Assembly (NCBI RefSeq): GCF_024347615.1
Contig: NZ_AP025508.1
Location: 1,240,001 to 1,304,000 of the forward strand
Direction: 5' to 3'
Length of the DNA stretch: 64,000 nt
DNA from: Vibrio splendidus
GTDB taxonomy: Bacteria; Pseudomonadota; Gammaproteobacteria; Enterobacterales; Vibrionaceae
The number at the start of each line of letters is the position of its first letter. Positions within the stretch are counted from its first letter, which is position 1. Shown here one piece after another: positions 1-10,640 of the stretch. The position numbers and the translations under genes are program-made. A model generated the notes under the pieces. It searched no databases and had not been told where the DNA came from. It worked only from the letters and a program-made list of their open reading frames with translations.

Positions 1-1821
1 ATCATCCGTTTCTTCAAACGGGAAGCCAGACTTGAAGGTCGCGTATTGGCCACGATCGAGTACAAACTTGTAGCCAGGTTTTAGTTCACGCTTAGCGTAA
101 ACATCAAGCAGTTCGGCTGCAACGTCACGAACTTTCTCTGCGGCGCGCTTACGAGCTTTCTGCCATGCTTCGCCACCGAGTTTATGCAGTGGTGCAGAAT
201 CTTCAGCGCCGCCAGAGTAGCGCCCGATTAAGTTCAGAGAAGCAACAGGTACGTATAACTTGGCATCATTTTGATACTCAAGCGTTACGTATTCGGTTTT
301 CATGCCACCCGCTTCAAGTGTTTGCAGGCCGATGTAACGACCAATACCGTGGTCAATGTGAACAACAGGTTGACCTGGTTTAAGTTCGGCTAAGTGACGA
401 ATTACAGTGTCGCTGTTAACGCTTTTCTTGTCTTTCTTACGGCGTTGTACAACGCGATCACCTAACAGGTCGCTCTCACAGACAAGGGCGATGTTTTGCT
501 CTTCGTGGATAAAGCCATGCTCAGCAGAACCTAGGATCAGGGTGAACTTATCTTTACCTTTAATCGCCGCGTCGAGGTTTTCAACTTCACTTGGTCGTAC
601 TTTGATGCCTCGAAGCAATTCACTCAGTGCTTCACGGCGGCCTTCAGATTCAACCGAAAAGACTACTTTGCCGTCGAAGGCTTCAGTGAACTTTCTTAGG
701 TTAGACAAAGGTTCTTTATTCTGATGTTGAACGCTGAGATCAGGCAGAGACACAACCGGAAGGTTGGTACGTCCGGCTTTTTCTTCAATTGAATCTAAGC
801 TCAGATTGACCTGTGGCTTTTGTTTGAAATGTGCGAACAGTTCGTCTTTTTGTAGCCAAAGTTGTTCTGGTTTCAGCAGTGGTCGTAACGGGTCAACACC
901 GCGTTGTTCGTATCGATGAGAAACGTCTGTTAGGAATGAATCTACCGCGGTCTCGACATCACCTAGAACGAGGATTTGCGCTTCATCGGCAACATAATCA
1001 AACAAGGTTTCAGTATGGTCGAAGAACAGCGGCTGCCAGTATTCAATACCTGCGGGCCAAGTGCCTTTTGAAACCTGCATATAAACCGATTCTGGTTCAC
1101 GGCGCGCATCAAATTGTTGGCGCCAGCGAATGCGGAAATCTTCAATAGCACTTTCAGAGGTTGGGAATTCGTGAGCTGGCAGCAAACGGATCTCAGAGAT
1201 GTCTTCAATAGAGCGCTGATTTTCAGGATCGAAAGTACGGATGGTGTCGATCTCGTCATCGAAGAAGTCGATACGATACGGGTCTTTGCTGCCCATTGGG
1301 AACAAGTCGAGAATTGAACCTCGACTTGCATACTCACCCGGGCCAAACACTTGGTCTACGTAACGATAGCCAGACTTTTCAAGTTGAAGACGCAGCTTCT
1401 CTAACGAGTACAGATCGCCCGTTTTCACCATTAAGGTGTGCTGCAACAAGAAGTCACGTGGCGACTGACGTTGTAGTAGCGTGCTGATTGGTACGATCGT
1501 GATGCCATCTTTTAACGTTGGCAATGCATAAAGGCGAGCGATACGGTCTGAAATGATCTCTTGGTGCGGTGAGAAGCTGTCGTATGGCAGTGTCTCCCAA
1601 TCAGGGAATAGTGCCACTTCATGTGACGTAAACTGCTCAATTTCTGATTGAAGCTTGAGTGCGATTTGAGGGTCGGGCACTGCAAGTAAAGTATGGCTGT
1701 TATGCTGCTCCGCAAGTCTAGCGATAGCAAGCGCGAGAGATGAACCAACTAGGTTACCGATGTGTTTTTTATCACCGGCACCTTTGAGCTTAGGTAGTGT
1801 AAAAATGGATTGTTTTGTCAT
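1..1821 (-). CDS. mfd: Transcription-repair coupling factor Mfd, N-terminal 607 residues (C-terminus outside window)
   Basis: The frame is open from an ATG at 1821 down to base 1 with no stop, giving 607 residues of a protein normally about 1150 long. Visible are the UvrB-like N-terminal region (the stretch reading LFPDWETLPYDSFSPH and the GEYASRGSILDLFP segment near residues 60-180) and the RNA-polymerase-interacting domain (PVVHIDHGIGRYIG, about residue 500). The helicase/translocase motor lies outside the window. Mfd removes RNA polymerase stalled at DNA lesions and recruits UvrA. The start follows the upstream PilZ-like gene by six bases, so the two are probably co-transcribed. The family call is secure; only completeness is unknown. 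Confidence 0.97.
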   Translation of the reverse strand, partial: MTKQSIFTLPKLKGAGDKKHIGNLVGSSLALAIARLAEQHNSHTLLAVPDPQIALKLQSEIEQFTSHEVALFPDWETLPYDSFSPHQEIISDRIARLYALPTLKDGITIVPISTLLQRQSPRDFLLQHTLMVKTGDLYSLEKLRLQLEKSGYRYVDQVFGPGEYASRGSILDLFPMGSKDPYRIDFFDDEIDTIRTFDPENQRSIEDISEIRLLPAHEFPTSESAIEDFRIRWRQQFDARREPESVYMQVSKGTWPAGIEYWQPLFFDHTETLFDYVADEAQILVLGDVETAVDSFLTDVSHRYEQRGVDPLRPLLKPEQLWLQKDELFAHFKQKPQVNLSLDSIEEKAGRTNLPVVSLPDLSVQHQNKEPLSNLRKFTEAFDGKVVFSVESEGRREALSELLRGIKVRPSEVENLDAAIKGKDKFTLILGSAEHGFIHEEQNIALVCESDLLGDRVVQRRKKDKKSVNSDTVIRHLAELKPGQPVVHIDHGIGRYIGLQTLEAGGMKTEYVTLEYQNDAKLYVPVASLNLIGRYSGGAEDSAPLHKLGGEAWQKARKRAAEKVRDVAAELLDVYAKRELKPGYKFVLDRGQYATFKSGFPFEETDD

Positions 1822-1827
1822 GTCTAT

Positions 1828-2397
1828 TTACTTGTTATCTCGTTCTAGAGAGCGTTGACGTAAGAGTTTTTGTTGTTGATGAAGTGCAGCCTTGATCAGC
1901 AAGTCTTGGTCAGTATCACGAAGATGAGCGTATTTGAATTTGATTTCGAAACCTGAATCTTTAGGTTCACTAGCGAAGACTTCCGCGTAGCAATAAATAG
2001 CGGCGGCAGGGTGCTCGATAAAGAGCTTGGCTTTAACTAAGCGACCCGCTTCGATATCTGTTTTGGAAAAACAAGAGAACTGACTCGCGCCAAATGAATA
2101 CGTGTGGGTACGAAATTGTTCATCATCTTGTTGCGATAACATAAAGCTCAACAAGAGGTTTAATTTAGAGTTCTGTGCATCCAATAAACTGATGACATTC
2201 TTCAAGTCGCTGTTTTTCAGTTCGTTGCGAGCACTGTCAGCTAATAGATCCAATTGGCTAAATTCACTTGCCACGACAAACGGGGCAGGGATCTCAGATT
2301 CGAATTGAATCTGAGAAGGTAAAGTGAAGCCACTGTCCATTGGTTCAATATTCGCGGTGAGGCTGTGGTGAACGGTGAAAAACTCTTGTTCTGTCAT
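1828..2397 (-). CDS. PilZ-like domain protein (probable PlzB homologue)
   Basis: A 189-residue soluble protein directly upstream of mfd on the same strand. In V. cholerae, as I recall, the gene beside mfd is plzB, one of five PilZ proteins; that context drives the call. The C-terminal half (about residues 95-165) has the alternating beta pattern of a PilZ barrel, with a short Ser/Gly stretch (SFGASQF) and a DIEAGRLVKAKLFI strand. The canonical c-di-GMP motifs RxxxR and D/NxSxxG are not clearly present, so ligand binding cannot be assumed. The N-terminal half is helical and resembles the region that precedes PilZ in such proteins. Function unproven. Confidence 0.7.
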   Translation of the reverse strand: MTEQEFFTVHHSLTANIEPMDSGFTLPSQIQFESEIPAPFVVASEFSQLDLLADSARNELKNSDLKNVISLLDAQNSKLNLLLSFMLSQQDDEQFRTHTYSFGASQFSCFSKTDIEAGRLVKAKLFIEHPAAAIYCYAEVFASEPKDSGFEIKFKYAHLRDTDQDLLIKAALHQQQKLLRQRSLERDNK

Positions 2398-2624
2398 GCG
2401 TTAGTTCCTTGAAGTGATCTATTGATTATCGCTATGTGGCCGCAGTAATCAAGGTCAGTTAATTGAAAGTCTCAAATAGTTGTTTGAAAGTTGGCTATTT
2501 GACAAGGTTCTGTTTTTCAAGCCTAACTAATTGAGTTAATTCACTCTATATTTTCAATTAACCCCTACACAGTAACAGCAATACCCGTTACATTAACCCG
2601 CATCCCCTTTAGATGGTTCAAAGT

Positions 2625-3833
2625 ATGTTTCATCCTATTTCGTTGTTTGTTGGCCTGCGCTATTTGAAAGGTCGTTCAGGTGATCGCTTTAGCCGTTTTG
2701 TTTCTTATATGTCGACGGCAGGTATCACCATTGGTGTGCTGTCTCTGGTTACTGTTTTGTCGGTAATGAATGGATTCGAAGCGCAGTTAAAAGACCGAAT
2801 TCTTGGTGTACTTCCTCAAGCCGTTGTATACGAGCAAGGAGGCACAACGTCACTTTCTGCTCAAGCGCCTAGCTTTGCGGAGCAAATGTCGCTCAATGAT
2901 CACGTAGAACCCATTGTTCGCAGTGAAGCGGTGATCCAAAGTCCTGCTCAGTTATCTGCGGGCTTGTTAATCGGTATTGAACCAAATTCAGATGACCCTC
3001 TTCAGAATCATTTAATTGCTGGCAGACTGTCTTCACTCAAGGCTGGTCAGTATCAGCTTTTCCTTGGTCATACCTTGGCAAGAAATTTGAAAGTGTCTAT
3101 GGGCGATAAAGTTCGCCTGATGGTCACCAGTGCCAGCCAATACACACCGCTCGGACGTATTCCTAGCCAACGAAATTTCACTGTAGCCGGCATCTTCAAT
3201 ACAGGTTCTGATATTGATGCTCAACTGATGGTGACAGATATTAAAGATGCTGGGCGTTTGATGCGCTATAAATCAGATACCATTTCAGGCTGGCGCTTGT
3301 TCTTTGAAGACCCGTTCGAAGTGGCGAAACTATCAAATCAAAAGCTACCTGAAGGTTGGTTGTGGAGTGATTGGCGAGACCAACGTGGTGAGTTATTCCA
3401 GGCCGTTCGAATGGAAAAAAATATGATGGGCTTAATGCTTGGTCTGATCATCGGTGTTGCTGCTTTCAATATTATTTCGGCACTTATCATGGTGGTGATG
3501 GAGAAGCAGTCTGAAGTGGCTATTCTTAAAACCCAAGGCATGACTGATGGTCAAGTTATGGGGATATTCATGGTTCAAGGCGCAAGTAGTGGCGTGATTG
3601 GTGCGCTCTCTGGTGGCGTGTTAGGCGTTGCTCTAGCGATGAACCTCAATACTATTTTAGAGGCGATGGGTGTTGCTCTGTTTTCATTTGGTGGACAGTT
3701 GCCAATTTTAATTAACCCAATTCAAATCGCTGTTGTTGTGGTTCTGGCTATTGCACTTAGCTTGATTGCCACTGTATTCCCATCTTATCGTGCATCGTCT
3801 GTGAAACCTGCTGAGGCCCTTCGTTATGAGTAA
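2625..3833 (+). CDS. lolC: Lipoprotein-releasing ABC transporter permease LolC
   Basis: About 402 residues with the MacB/FtsX-type layout: one N-terminal membrane helix (around residues 25-50, containing [22 protein letters not shown]), a large periplasmic domain, then three C-terminal helices (about 265-390). Together with LolD and LolE it extracts mature lipoproteins from the inner membrane and hands them to LolA. An in-frame ATG at 2613 would add four residues; I chose 2625 because family members begin M-(F/Y)-x-P. Neither start has a clear Shine-Dalgarno sequence. The stop overlaps the lolD start by eight bases, indicating translational coupling. Confidence 0.95.
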   Translation: MFHPISLFVGLRYLKGRSGDRFSRFVSYMSTAGITIGVLSLVTVLSVMNGFEAQLKDRILGVLPQAVVYEQGGTTSLSAQAPSFAEQMSLNDHVEPIVRSEAVIQSPAQLSAGLLIGIEPNSDDPLQNHLIAGRLSSLKAGQYQLFLGHTLARNLKVSMGDKVRLMVTSASQYTPLGRIPSQRNFTVAGIFNTGSDIDAQLMVTDIKDAGRLMRYKSDTISGWRLFFEDPFEVAKLSNQKLPEGWLWSDWRDQRGELFQAVRMEKNMMGLMLGLIIGVAAFNIISALIMVVMEKQSEVAILKTQGMTDGQVMGIFMVQGASSGVIGALSGGVLGVALAMNLNTILEAMGVALFSFGGQLPILINPIQIAVVVVLAIALSLIATVFPSYRASSVKPAEALRYE

Positions 3834-4518
3834 TTTCCTTCAATGTAATGATATCCGTAAAACGTACCGTGAAGGCTCGTTAGATACTGAGGTTCTCAAG
3901 GGAGTCAGCTTTGAAATCGATAAGGGTGAGCTAGTCGCTATCATTGGTACCTCTGGTTCCGGTAAAAGTACGTTATTGCATATTTTAGGGGCATTGGATG
4001 ATGCGTCTGACGGCAGCGTGAGCTTTCTCGGACAAGACTTAGCATCTTTGAGCTCAAATAAGCAGGCGAAGCTTCGTAACCAGCATCTTGGCTTTGTTTA
4101 TCAATTCCATCATCTTCTTTCGGACTTTTCAGCGTTAGAAAACGTAGCAATGCCGCTGCTGATTGGTGGTGAAAAGCCAGCTAAAGCAAAAGAAGAGGCG
4201 CAACGTCTGTTGGATAAAGTTGGATTGAGTCATCGTGTTGACCACCGACCTTCAGAGCTTTCTGGTGGTGAGAGGCAACGTGTGGCGATTGCTCGAGCTT
4301 TAGTGAATAAACCTGCTTTGGTGTTGGCGGATGAGCCTACCGGCAACCTTGACCACAACACCGCACTTTCTATTTACGACTTAATGCGTGAACTAAACCG
4401 CGAGTACGACACGGCCTTTTTGGTAGTAACTCATGATGGTGAACTTGCAGGTAAGATGGATCGCCAGCTTCACATGCAAGATGGTTTATTGGTCAACGTA
4501 GAAAAAGAGGAGAGCTAA
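3826..4518 (+). CDS. lolD: Lipoprotein-releasing ABC transporter ATPase LolD
   Basis: A 230-residue ABC ATPase with Walker [10 protein letters not shown] at 41-49, signature LSGGERQ at 145-151 and Walker [13 protein letters not shown] starting at 165. It powers lipoprotein extraction by the LolC/LolE membrane pair. The gene begins inside the last codons of lolC and ends immediately before the GTG of lolE, so lolCDE is one operon. Length is typical of LolD. Confidence 0.97.
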   Translation: MSNFLQCNDIRKTYREGSLDTEVLKGVSFEIDKGELVAIIGTSGSGKSTLLHILGALDDASDGSVSFLGQDLASLSSNKQAKLRNQHLGFVYQFHHLLSDFSALENVAMPLLIGGEKPAKAKEEAQRLLDKVGLSHRVDHRPSELSGGERQRVAIARALVNKPALVLADEPTGNLDHNTALSIYDLMRELNREYDTAFLVVTHDGELAGKMDRQLHMQDGLLVNVEKEES

Positions 4519-5763
4519 GTGTTTTCTTCTTTATCTCTATTGATAGGTGGCCGATTTAGCCGAGCGAAACAGCGAGACAAAATGGTGTCGTTCATCTCTT
4601 TGTCTTCGACGATTGGTATTGCCGTTGGTGTGGCCGTGATCATTATCGGTTTGTCTGCAATGAATGGCTTTGAGCGAGAGCTAGAGTCGCGTGTACTTTC
4701 CGTTATTCCACATGGTGAATTCGAGGGTGTAAATGAACCAGTGACTCGCTGGGAGCACGTGATTGAGCAGTCGGTGAAAAATGATAAAGTTGTAGCTGCA
4801 GCACCCTATGTAAAAATTACTGCGCTTGCTGAAAAGGGCAAAGAACTCAAAGCAATTGAAGTTCGCGGTGTTGATCCACAACTTGAACAACAGGTATCAA
4901 GCCTATCGAAATTTATCGATAAACAAGCTTGGAGTGAGTTTAAAGCAGGGCAACAACAAATCATCTTAGGTTCTGGTGTGGCTAACGTGTTGGGGGCGAA
5001 AGTGGGTGACTATCTGACTTTGATGATTCCAACGGTTAACGGTTCTGTGAAAGTTCAGGCGCCAAAACGAGTTCGAGTGAAAGTGGTTGGCTTACTGACG
5101 CTTAATGGCCAGATCGACCACAGCTTGGCGCTAATCCCGATTGGCGATGCTCAAGTTTATGCAAACCTAGGCGAGGCAGTAACCGGAGTTTCTTTAAAAG
5201 TGACCGATGTGCTGAACGCGAACTCTATTGTGCGTGAAGTGGGTAACCAGCTTGATGTGTATGTGTATTTACGAAGCTGGCAACAGAAGTTTGGTTTCTT
5301 GTATCGAGATATTCAATTGGTTCGCACCATTATGTATCTGGTGATGGTACTGGTTATTGGTGTTGCTTGTTTCAATATTGTCTCGACCTTAATGATGGCA
5401 GTCAAAGACAGAGCATCGGAGATCGCGATCTTAAGAACCATGGGCGCATCAGACGGCCTTGTTAAACGCATCTTTGTTTGGCAGGGCGTATTCTCGGGTG
5501 TGCTAGGCAGCTTAGTCGGGAGTGCGATAGGTGTCTTGGTGGCGCTTAATCTCACTACGCTTATCAAAGGGCTCGAAACGTTGGTCGATCACCAATTCTT
5601 GTCCGGTGATATCTATTTTGTCGACTTCTTGCCATCACAACTTGATATGACGGATGTTGTTGTGGTTTCCGGTACCGCGATTGTGTTGAGCTTACTGGCT
5701 ACATGGTATCCAGCCTCACGAGCGGCTAAGCTAAACCCGGCCTCGGTGCTTAGCTCGAAGTGA
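4519..5763 (+). CDS. lolE: Lipoprotein-releasing ABC transporter permease LolE
   Basis: A 414-residue paralogue of LolC with the same architecture: an N-terminal helix (about 25-50, ending in GLSAMNGFERELESR), a periplasmic domain, and three C-terminal helices (about 270-405). LolC and LolE form the asymmetric membrane part of the LolCDE exporter. The start is GTG directly after the lolD stop; the preceding GAAAAAGAGGAGAGC provides a strong ribosome site. It closes the operon, followed by a hairpin terminator at 5822. Confidence 0.96.
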   Translation: MFSSLSLLIGGRFSRAKQRDKMVSFISLSSTIGIAVGVAVIIIGLSAMNGFERELESRVLSVIPHGEFEGVNEPVTRWEHVIEQSVKNDKVVAAAPYVKITALAEKGKELKAIEVRGVDPQLEQQVSSLSKFIDKQAWSEFKAGQQQIILGSGVANVLGAKVGDYLTLMIPTVNGSVKVQAPKRVRVKVVGLLTLNGQIDHSLALIPIGDAQVYANLGEAVTGVSLKVTDVLNANSIVREVGNQLDVYVYLRSWQQKFGFLYRDIQLVRTIMYLVMVLVIGVACFNIVSTLMMAVKDRASEIAILRTMGASDGLVKRIFVWQGVFSGVLGSLVGSAIGVLVALNLTTLIKGLETLVDHQFLSGDIYFVDFLPSQLDMTDVVVVSGTAIVLSLLATWYPASRAAKLNPASVLSSK

Positions 5764-5821
5764 TTTTCGAAGTAATACGCTAAGTAAACGTCACGTTGCG
5801 CGATAGACTAACGGCATAAAC

Positions 5822-5852
5822 AAAAAAGGATCCCTGATGGGATCCTTTTTTA
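5822..5852 (+). terminator. Intrinsic terminator after lolCDE
   Basis: Perfect stem AAAAGGATCCC / GGGATCCTTTT with a TGAT loop and a run of T. Because A- and T-rich flanks lie on both sides it may also work for the leftward DUF2062 gene. Confidence 0.9.
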
Positions 5853-5988
5853 TTGAATTCAATTCGTGTTATTTACGACTTTCGTTACATGTCAATCTTG
5901 CAGAGTTCAGTGGTTCATCTGACTTTAACTTATGTGCGTTTTAAGAGAAGCGCATACAAGGATAGATTGAATAACAAGGAACGGTCGT

Positions 5989-6501
5989 TCAGTACCTTGC
6001 TTGTCGCTTCTTCCAGCTTCTTACTACTGAGTAACGCCATAACCCGCGAATACCAAAGTAGCCAACCATTGCAGATACCACACCACAAATCAGACAACCC
6101 AGCAAGAACGGAGGTCCTATGGTGCTCATTTGCGCCAAGATGAAATCCCAAGACAGTTCGAAATGAAAGGCTTGAGGCGGCACATGCATCACAAATGCGC
6201 CTACTTTATAAGCAAAGTAGAACAGCACCGGCATAGTCACAGGATTACTGATCCAAACCAATGCGACAGACAGTGGTAGGTTAACACCACATGCGACCGC
6301 AAGACCTGCAGACATAATCATTTGACTTGGTAAAGGGACAAACGCCATGAATAACCCAACAGCGAACGCACCAGCCGCAGAGCGACGATTAAGGCACCAT
6401 AAGTTGGGGTTGTACAAAACATTGCCAAAAACTTTCAATGCTTTCTGACGCTTGATTAGCTCATGGTCAGGCATAAATCGTTTGATAAACTTTCTTGGCA
6501 T
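5989..6501 (-). CDS. DUF2062 family inner-membrane protein
   Basis: A 170-residue protein with about three hydrophobic segments: roughly 42-75 (GAFAVGLFMAFVPLPSQMIMSAG), 80-105 and 125-160. The segment FVPLPSQM, followed by NLPLSVALVWISNPVT, is the hallmark of DUF2062 proteins, whose function is unknown. A basic N-terminus (MPRKFIKRF) and basic C-terminus frame the helices. It is transcribed away from comEC with only 17 bases between the two start codons, so each promoter must lie in or near the other gene. Confidence 0.85.
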   Translation of the reverse strand: MPRKFIKRFMPDHELIKRQKALKVFGNVLYNPNLWCLNRRSAAGAFAVGLFMAFVPLPSQMIMSAGLAVACGVNLPLSVALVWISNPVTMPVLFYFAYKVGAFVMHVPPQAFHFELSWDFILAQMSTIGPPFLLGCLICGVVSAMVGYFGIRGLWRYSVVRSWKKRQARY

Positions 6502-6518
6502 AGGAGGAAGCTACTCTC

Positions 6519-8846
6519 TTGTTTAACACTTGGTTCTTGATTTCATTTGCTGCGACAGTTGTGTCTGCCAGCTTCTGGCCTGTGATGCCACATTGGGTTT
6601 GGGCACCATTGATGCTGTTGTTACTGCTAGCATCAACAAAGTATAGCGTTTTCCGGAGTGCAAGAGGTCTAGCAACAGCATTGATACTAGTTATCTGCCT
6701 AGGGAATGTGATTGAAATACAAACGAGTCGCTTATTCCAATCAGGGCAGAATACTACCATAAATGCTTCGGTTGTTAGCCTTTTTAGTGAAAATAGCCAC
6801 GGTTTTGAAAGCGTAATAGTAGCCAGATCAATTGGCGGCGAAAAATTAATCTTTCCCCAATTGATAAAATTGCGTTTGTTTACTCCTTTTAAGTTGACGC
6901 TCGGAGATGATGTCTATTTATCAGTCTCAATAAAACCAGTGTGGGGTAAACTCAATGAAGCAGGCTTTGATCTAGAAAAGTATTTGTTTAGCACCGGTGT
7001 GGTTGCCAATGCAACTTACAAAGCCGATACCCAATATCGAATTCACACCAATACCAACACGCGGTCTCATTGGTTTGAAAACCGTCTTGAAAGGTTAAGT
7101 GAGTTAGCAAATCAAGACCTCATTATGGCTTTGAGTTTTGGTTATCGAGACCTTATTCATCCTCAGCGTTGGGATTTGCTCAAAAGCAGTGGTTTGATTC
7201 ACTTGATGGCTATCTCGGGGCTACATATTGGGATTGCCTTTGGTATCGGCTATCAGGTAGGAAAGATATTCAGGTTACTATCACCTTCATTTCTTTGGTT
7301 TCCCACAATATTCGGGCTCGGCTTAGCCTATTTCTATAGTTGGTTTGCTGGATTCACACTGCCAACCTTGAGAGCTTTAGTGATGTGTATTATCGCGAGC
7401 TATTTCTTGTGGCGTGGGCAAAATATCAGTGTGCTTCGGTATGTCGTCTTAAGCCTATGCGTGGTTCTGCTGATTTGGCCGTTTTCAGCATTGTCGAGCA
7501 GCTTTTGGCTATCCTTTGGTGCGTTGGGTGCCGTTATTTATATTGCCTTGAATAGTAGGCCATCATCTTCAAACGCCACTCTTATCGAACGAGGGCTGCA
7601 GCTCATCAAGATTCAACTGATGCTGACATTTCTTATTGCTCCCTTTTCGATACTGTTTTTCAAAGGGGTGAGTCTAGTCTCTGTTCTCTACAACTTGCTC
7701 CTTTTGCCTTGGGTATCAATGGTGACGATCCCGCTACTGTTTCTTGCGATGTTACTTAGCTTAATATTGGAGTCAGTGTCTGAAGTGATGAGTTTGACAG
7801 CGTTAAGCAATGGTTTTTCTGAACAGCTATGGATGTTGGTCGACTTGTCGCTTGATCCTCTCGTATTTAGCCTTCCTTTCTCTGAACGATTTTGGATTCA
7901 AGTTGATAATCACAGTATGGCGTTGACTGTATTCCTCATCTTATTTTTCGGGTTCGTCAGTCGATATCTCAAACGAACACTATCAATATTGGTCATTGCA
8001 GTGTTTGTACTGTGGTGGGAGTTCGGTAAGCAGCAAAACAAATTAACAATCGATATCTTGGATGTTGGGCATGGGTTGTCTTTAGTTTTGGAAAGGAACA
8101 ATCAGGTCGTTATTTACGATCTCGGCAACGCGTGGCAGGGAGGTTCGATTGTTGAATCCTTGCTGATTCCCACCTTGAATCAGAGAGGAGTTCATGAGGT
8201 GGAAGGTGTGATAGTGAGTCATTTCGATTCTGACCATGCTGGTGGCTATCCGGCGTTACTTGAAAACTACAATCCTAAGTGGATAAGAGTCAGTCAGAAC
8301 ATCAATCAGCAAACACAATCGACGGTTCAAGTTCAGTCGAATATCCAAACATGTACTTTTGGAGAGGTGTGGAACTGGCAGGGTCTAGAGTTTGAGGTTT
8401 TATGGCCACCTCAAAGAGTAAAGAGGGCGTACAACCCACATTCGTGTGTGGTCAGGATTTTTGAGCCCAATTCTGAGTTCTCGATGTTGCTCACTGGGGA
8501 TATTGAACGGGTAAGTGAGTGGCTACTTGCTCGTGAAGGTCAGCGGCTCAAGAGTGACGTGATGCTTGTCCCGCATCATGGTAGTAATTCGTCGTCGATT
8601 AAGCCGTTTATTGAGGCAGTTTCACCTCAGTTAGCAATTGCTTCTTTGGCCAAAGGTAATCAGTGGGGAATGCCCAGTAAATCTGTGATTGAACGTTATC
8701 ATGAAACGGGTAGTGCTTGGCTTGATACCGGAGAAAGCGGACAAATAACCATCACAATCAGTCAGGAAGGTTGGAAATATCATACGATTAGAGAACAACA
8801 AGGCAGGCAGTGGTATAGGCAGATGCTTCGTAAGGGAGTAGAATAG
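6519..8846 (+). CDS. comEC: DNA internalisation channel ComEC/Rec2
   Basis: A 775-residue polytopic protein. The order is an N-terminal DUF4131-type region (to about 190), the Competence domain (about 200-480, beginning near GLIHLMAISGLHIGIAFG) and a C-terminal metallo-beta-lactamase-like domain with DVGHGLSLVLE, HFDSDHAGG at 568-576, LLTGDIE and VPHHGSNSS. ComEC carries one DNA strand across the inner membrane during natural transformation; Vibrio species use it in chitin-induced competence. The start is TTG, chosen because AGGAGGAAG lies at the correct distance upstream. It sits just ahead of msbA. Confidence 0.95.
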   Translation: MFNTWFLISFAATVVSASFWPVMPHWVWAPLMLLLLLASTKYSVFRSARGLATALILVICLGNVIEIQTSRLFQSGQNTTINASVVSLFSENSHGFESVIVARSIGGEKLIFPQLIKLRLFTPFKLTLGDDVYLSVSIKPVWGKLNEAGFDLEKYLFSTGVVANATYKADTQYRIHTNTNTRSHWFENRLERLSELANQDLIMALSFGYRDLIHPQRWDLLKSSGLIHLMAISGLHIGIAFGIGYQVGKIFRLLSPSFLWFPTIFGLGLAYFYSWFAGFTLPTLRALVMCIIASYFLWRGQNISVLRYVVLSLCVVLLIWPFSALSSSFWLSFGALGAVIYIALNSRPSSSNATLIERGLQLIKIQLMLTFLIAPFSILFFKGVSLVSVLYNLLLLPWVSMVTIPLLFLAMLLSLILESVSEVMSLTALSNGFSEQLWMLVDLSLDPLVFSLPFSERFWIQVDNHSMALTVFLILFFGFVSRYLKRTLSILVIAVFVLWWEFGKQQNKLTIDILDVGHGLSLVLERNNQVVIYDLGNAWQGGSIVESLLIPTLNQRGVHEVEGVIVSHFDSDHAGGYPALLENYNPKWIRVSQNINQQTQSTVQVQSNIQTCTFGEVWNWQGLEFEVLWPPQRVKRAYNPHSCVVRIFEPNSEFSMLLTGDIERVSEWLLAREGQRLKSDVMLVPHHGSNSSSIKPFIEAVSPQLAIASLAKGNQWGMPSKSVIERYHETGSAWLDTGESGQITITISQEGWKYHTIREQQGRQWYRQMLRKGVE

Positions 8847-8877
8847 ATAGATTATTGTGAGAAAATTAAGCGATTCT

Positions 8878-10626
8878 ATGTCAACACAAACAGATGAAAC
8901 TACCTGGGTCACATTTAAAAGACTTTGGACTTATATTCGACTGTATAAGGCCGGCCTTGGTGTTGCGGTTATTGCGCTTATTATAAATGCCGTCTCTGAT
9001 ACCTATATGATTTCTTTACTGAAGCCTCTGCTTGATGAAGGTTTTGGTAACGCTGAGTCAGACTTCCTACGTACACTTCCAATTATCATATTTGTTATGA
9101 TGTTTGTTCGTGGCGTCAGTGGTTTTGTTTCAACCTATTGCCTCAGTTGGGTTTCTGGCAATGTGGTCATGGAAATTCGTCGTAAGATCTTTAGCCACTT
9201 TATGCACATGCCTGTTTCTTTCTTTGATAAAGAGCAGACGGGCGCACTGCTATCTCGAATTACTTACGATTCAGAACAAGTGTCAGCTGCGACCAGTAAA
9301 GCTTTGGTGAGTATCGTGCGTGAAGGTGCCAGCATCATTGGCTTGCTGACGCTAATGTTCTGGAATAGCTGGCAGTTGTCTTTAGTTCTATTTGCTGTCG
9401 CTCCTTTTGTTGCTTGGGCAATTAGTATTGTATCAAAGCGATTCAGAAAAATTTCTAAGAACATGCAAACCAGCATGGGACATGTTGCTTCTTCAGCAGA
9501 ACAAATGCTGAAAGGTCATAAAGTGGTTCTAACTTACGGTGGTCAAGAGCTAGAAAGAGGCCGTTTTGATACCGTTAGCAACCAGATGCGCCAACAAAGC
9601 ATGAAGCTGGTAACGGCTCAAGCTGCCGCTAACCCAATTATTCAGATGATTGCCTCAATTGCGATTGTTGTTGTTCTTTATCTCGCGAGTGTTGATTCAA
9701 TTAAAGCTGAGCTAACAGCAGGTACGTTTACAGTTGTGTTCTCCGCGATGTTTGGCTTACTACGCCCCCTGAAAGCCTTAACCAATGTAACGTCTGAATT
9801 CCAACGCGGTATGGCAGCGAGTACGACCCTATTTGGTTTGATGGATCTAGATACGGAACAAAATAAAGGTACGTTGAAGCCTGAAACCGTAGCGGGTGAA
9901 GTCGAAGTAAAAGATGTGACATTTACTTACCAAGGTGCTGAGAAACCAGCGCTTGATAAGGTCAGTTTTAATATACCGAAAGGTAAGACCGTTGCTCTTG
10001 TCGGCCGATCAGGTTCGGGCAAGAGTACCATTGCGAACCTGTTTACTCGTTTTTATGATGTAGACTCAGGCTCTATCGAACTTGATGGCCACGACATTCG
10101 TGATTACGAATTGAGAAACCTACGTGAGCACTTTGCGCTTGTTTCTCAAAATGTACACCTGTTTAACGATACGGTAGCCAACAACATTGCTTACGCAGCA
10201 GAAGCTAAATATTCTCGCGAACAAATCGAACACGCGGCTAAGCTTGCTCATGCTACTGAATTTATCGAAGGCATGGAAAACGGCATTGATACGATTGTTG
10301 GGGAGAATGGGGCAAGCCTATCTGGCGGCCAAAGACAACGTATCGCTATTGCAAGAGCGTTGTTAAGAGAGGCTCCAGTATTGATTCTTGATGAAGCTAC
10401 ATCGGCTTTGGATACTGAATCAGAGAGAGCGATCCAATCTGCGTTAGAAGAGCTGCAAAAGGACAAGACAGTATTAGTTATCGCACACCGACTCTCTACT
10501 ATCGAACAAGCCGATGAGATCTTAGTGGTTGATGATGGTCGTATTGTAGAAAGAGGTGCACACGCGGAGCTAATCGCGCATGATGGCGCTTATGCACAAC
10601 TCCACCGAATTCAGTTCAGCGGATAA
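8878..10626 (+). CDS. msbA: Lipid A ABC transporter MsbA (permease-ATPase)
   Basis: A 582-residue half-transporter: six membrane helices within residues 1-310, then an ATPase domain with Walker [10 protein letters not shown] at 376-384, signature LSGGQRQR at 481-488 and Walker [12 protein letters not shown] from 502. It flips lipid A-core across the inner membrane. I chose the ATG at 8878 (MSTQTDE...) because relatives start there; a GTG at 8857 would add seven residues. It lies 31 bases after comEC and 14 before lpxK, the same msbA-lpxK order as in E. coli. Confidence 0.96.
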   Translation: MSTQTDETTWVTFKRLWTYIRLYKAGLGVAVIALIINAVSDTYMISLLKPLLDEGFGNAESDFLRTLPIIIFVMMFVRGVSGFVSTYCLSWVSGNVVMEIRRKIFSHFMHMPVSFFDKEQTGALLSRITYDSEQVSAATSKALVSIVREGASIIGLLTLMFWNSWQLSLVLFAVAPFVAWAISIVSKRFRKISKNMQTSMGHVASSAEQMLKGHKVVLTYGGQELERGRFDTVSNQMRQQSMKLVTAQAAANPIIQMIASIAIVVVLYLASVDSIKAELTAGTFTVVFSAMFGLLRPLKALTNVTSEFQRGMAASTTLFGLMDLDTEQNKGTLKPETVAGEVEVKDVTFTYQGAEKPALDKVSFNIPKGKTVALVGRSGSGKSTIANLFTRFYDVDSGSIELDGHDIRDYELRNLREHFALVSQNVHLFNDTVANNIAYAAEAKYSREQIEHAAKLAHATEFIEGMENGIDTIVGENGASLSGGQRQRIAIARALLREAPVLILDEATSALDTESERAIQSALEELQKDKTVLVIAHRLSTIEQADEILVVDDGRIVERGAHAELIAHDGAYAQLHRIQFSG

Positions 10627-10640
10627 GATTAGGTCTTGTT

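Noticed and set aside
963..1346. Minus-strand open frame of 127 codons
   Set aside because: It lies inside mfd in another frame of the same strand; the mfd frame translates to a recognisable protein throughout.
5853..6143. Plus-strand open frame of 96 codons
   Set aside because: It overlaps the 3' part of the well-supported DUF2062 gene on the other strand, has no ribosome site and no recognisable protein features.
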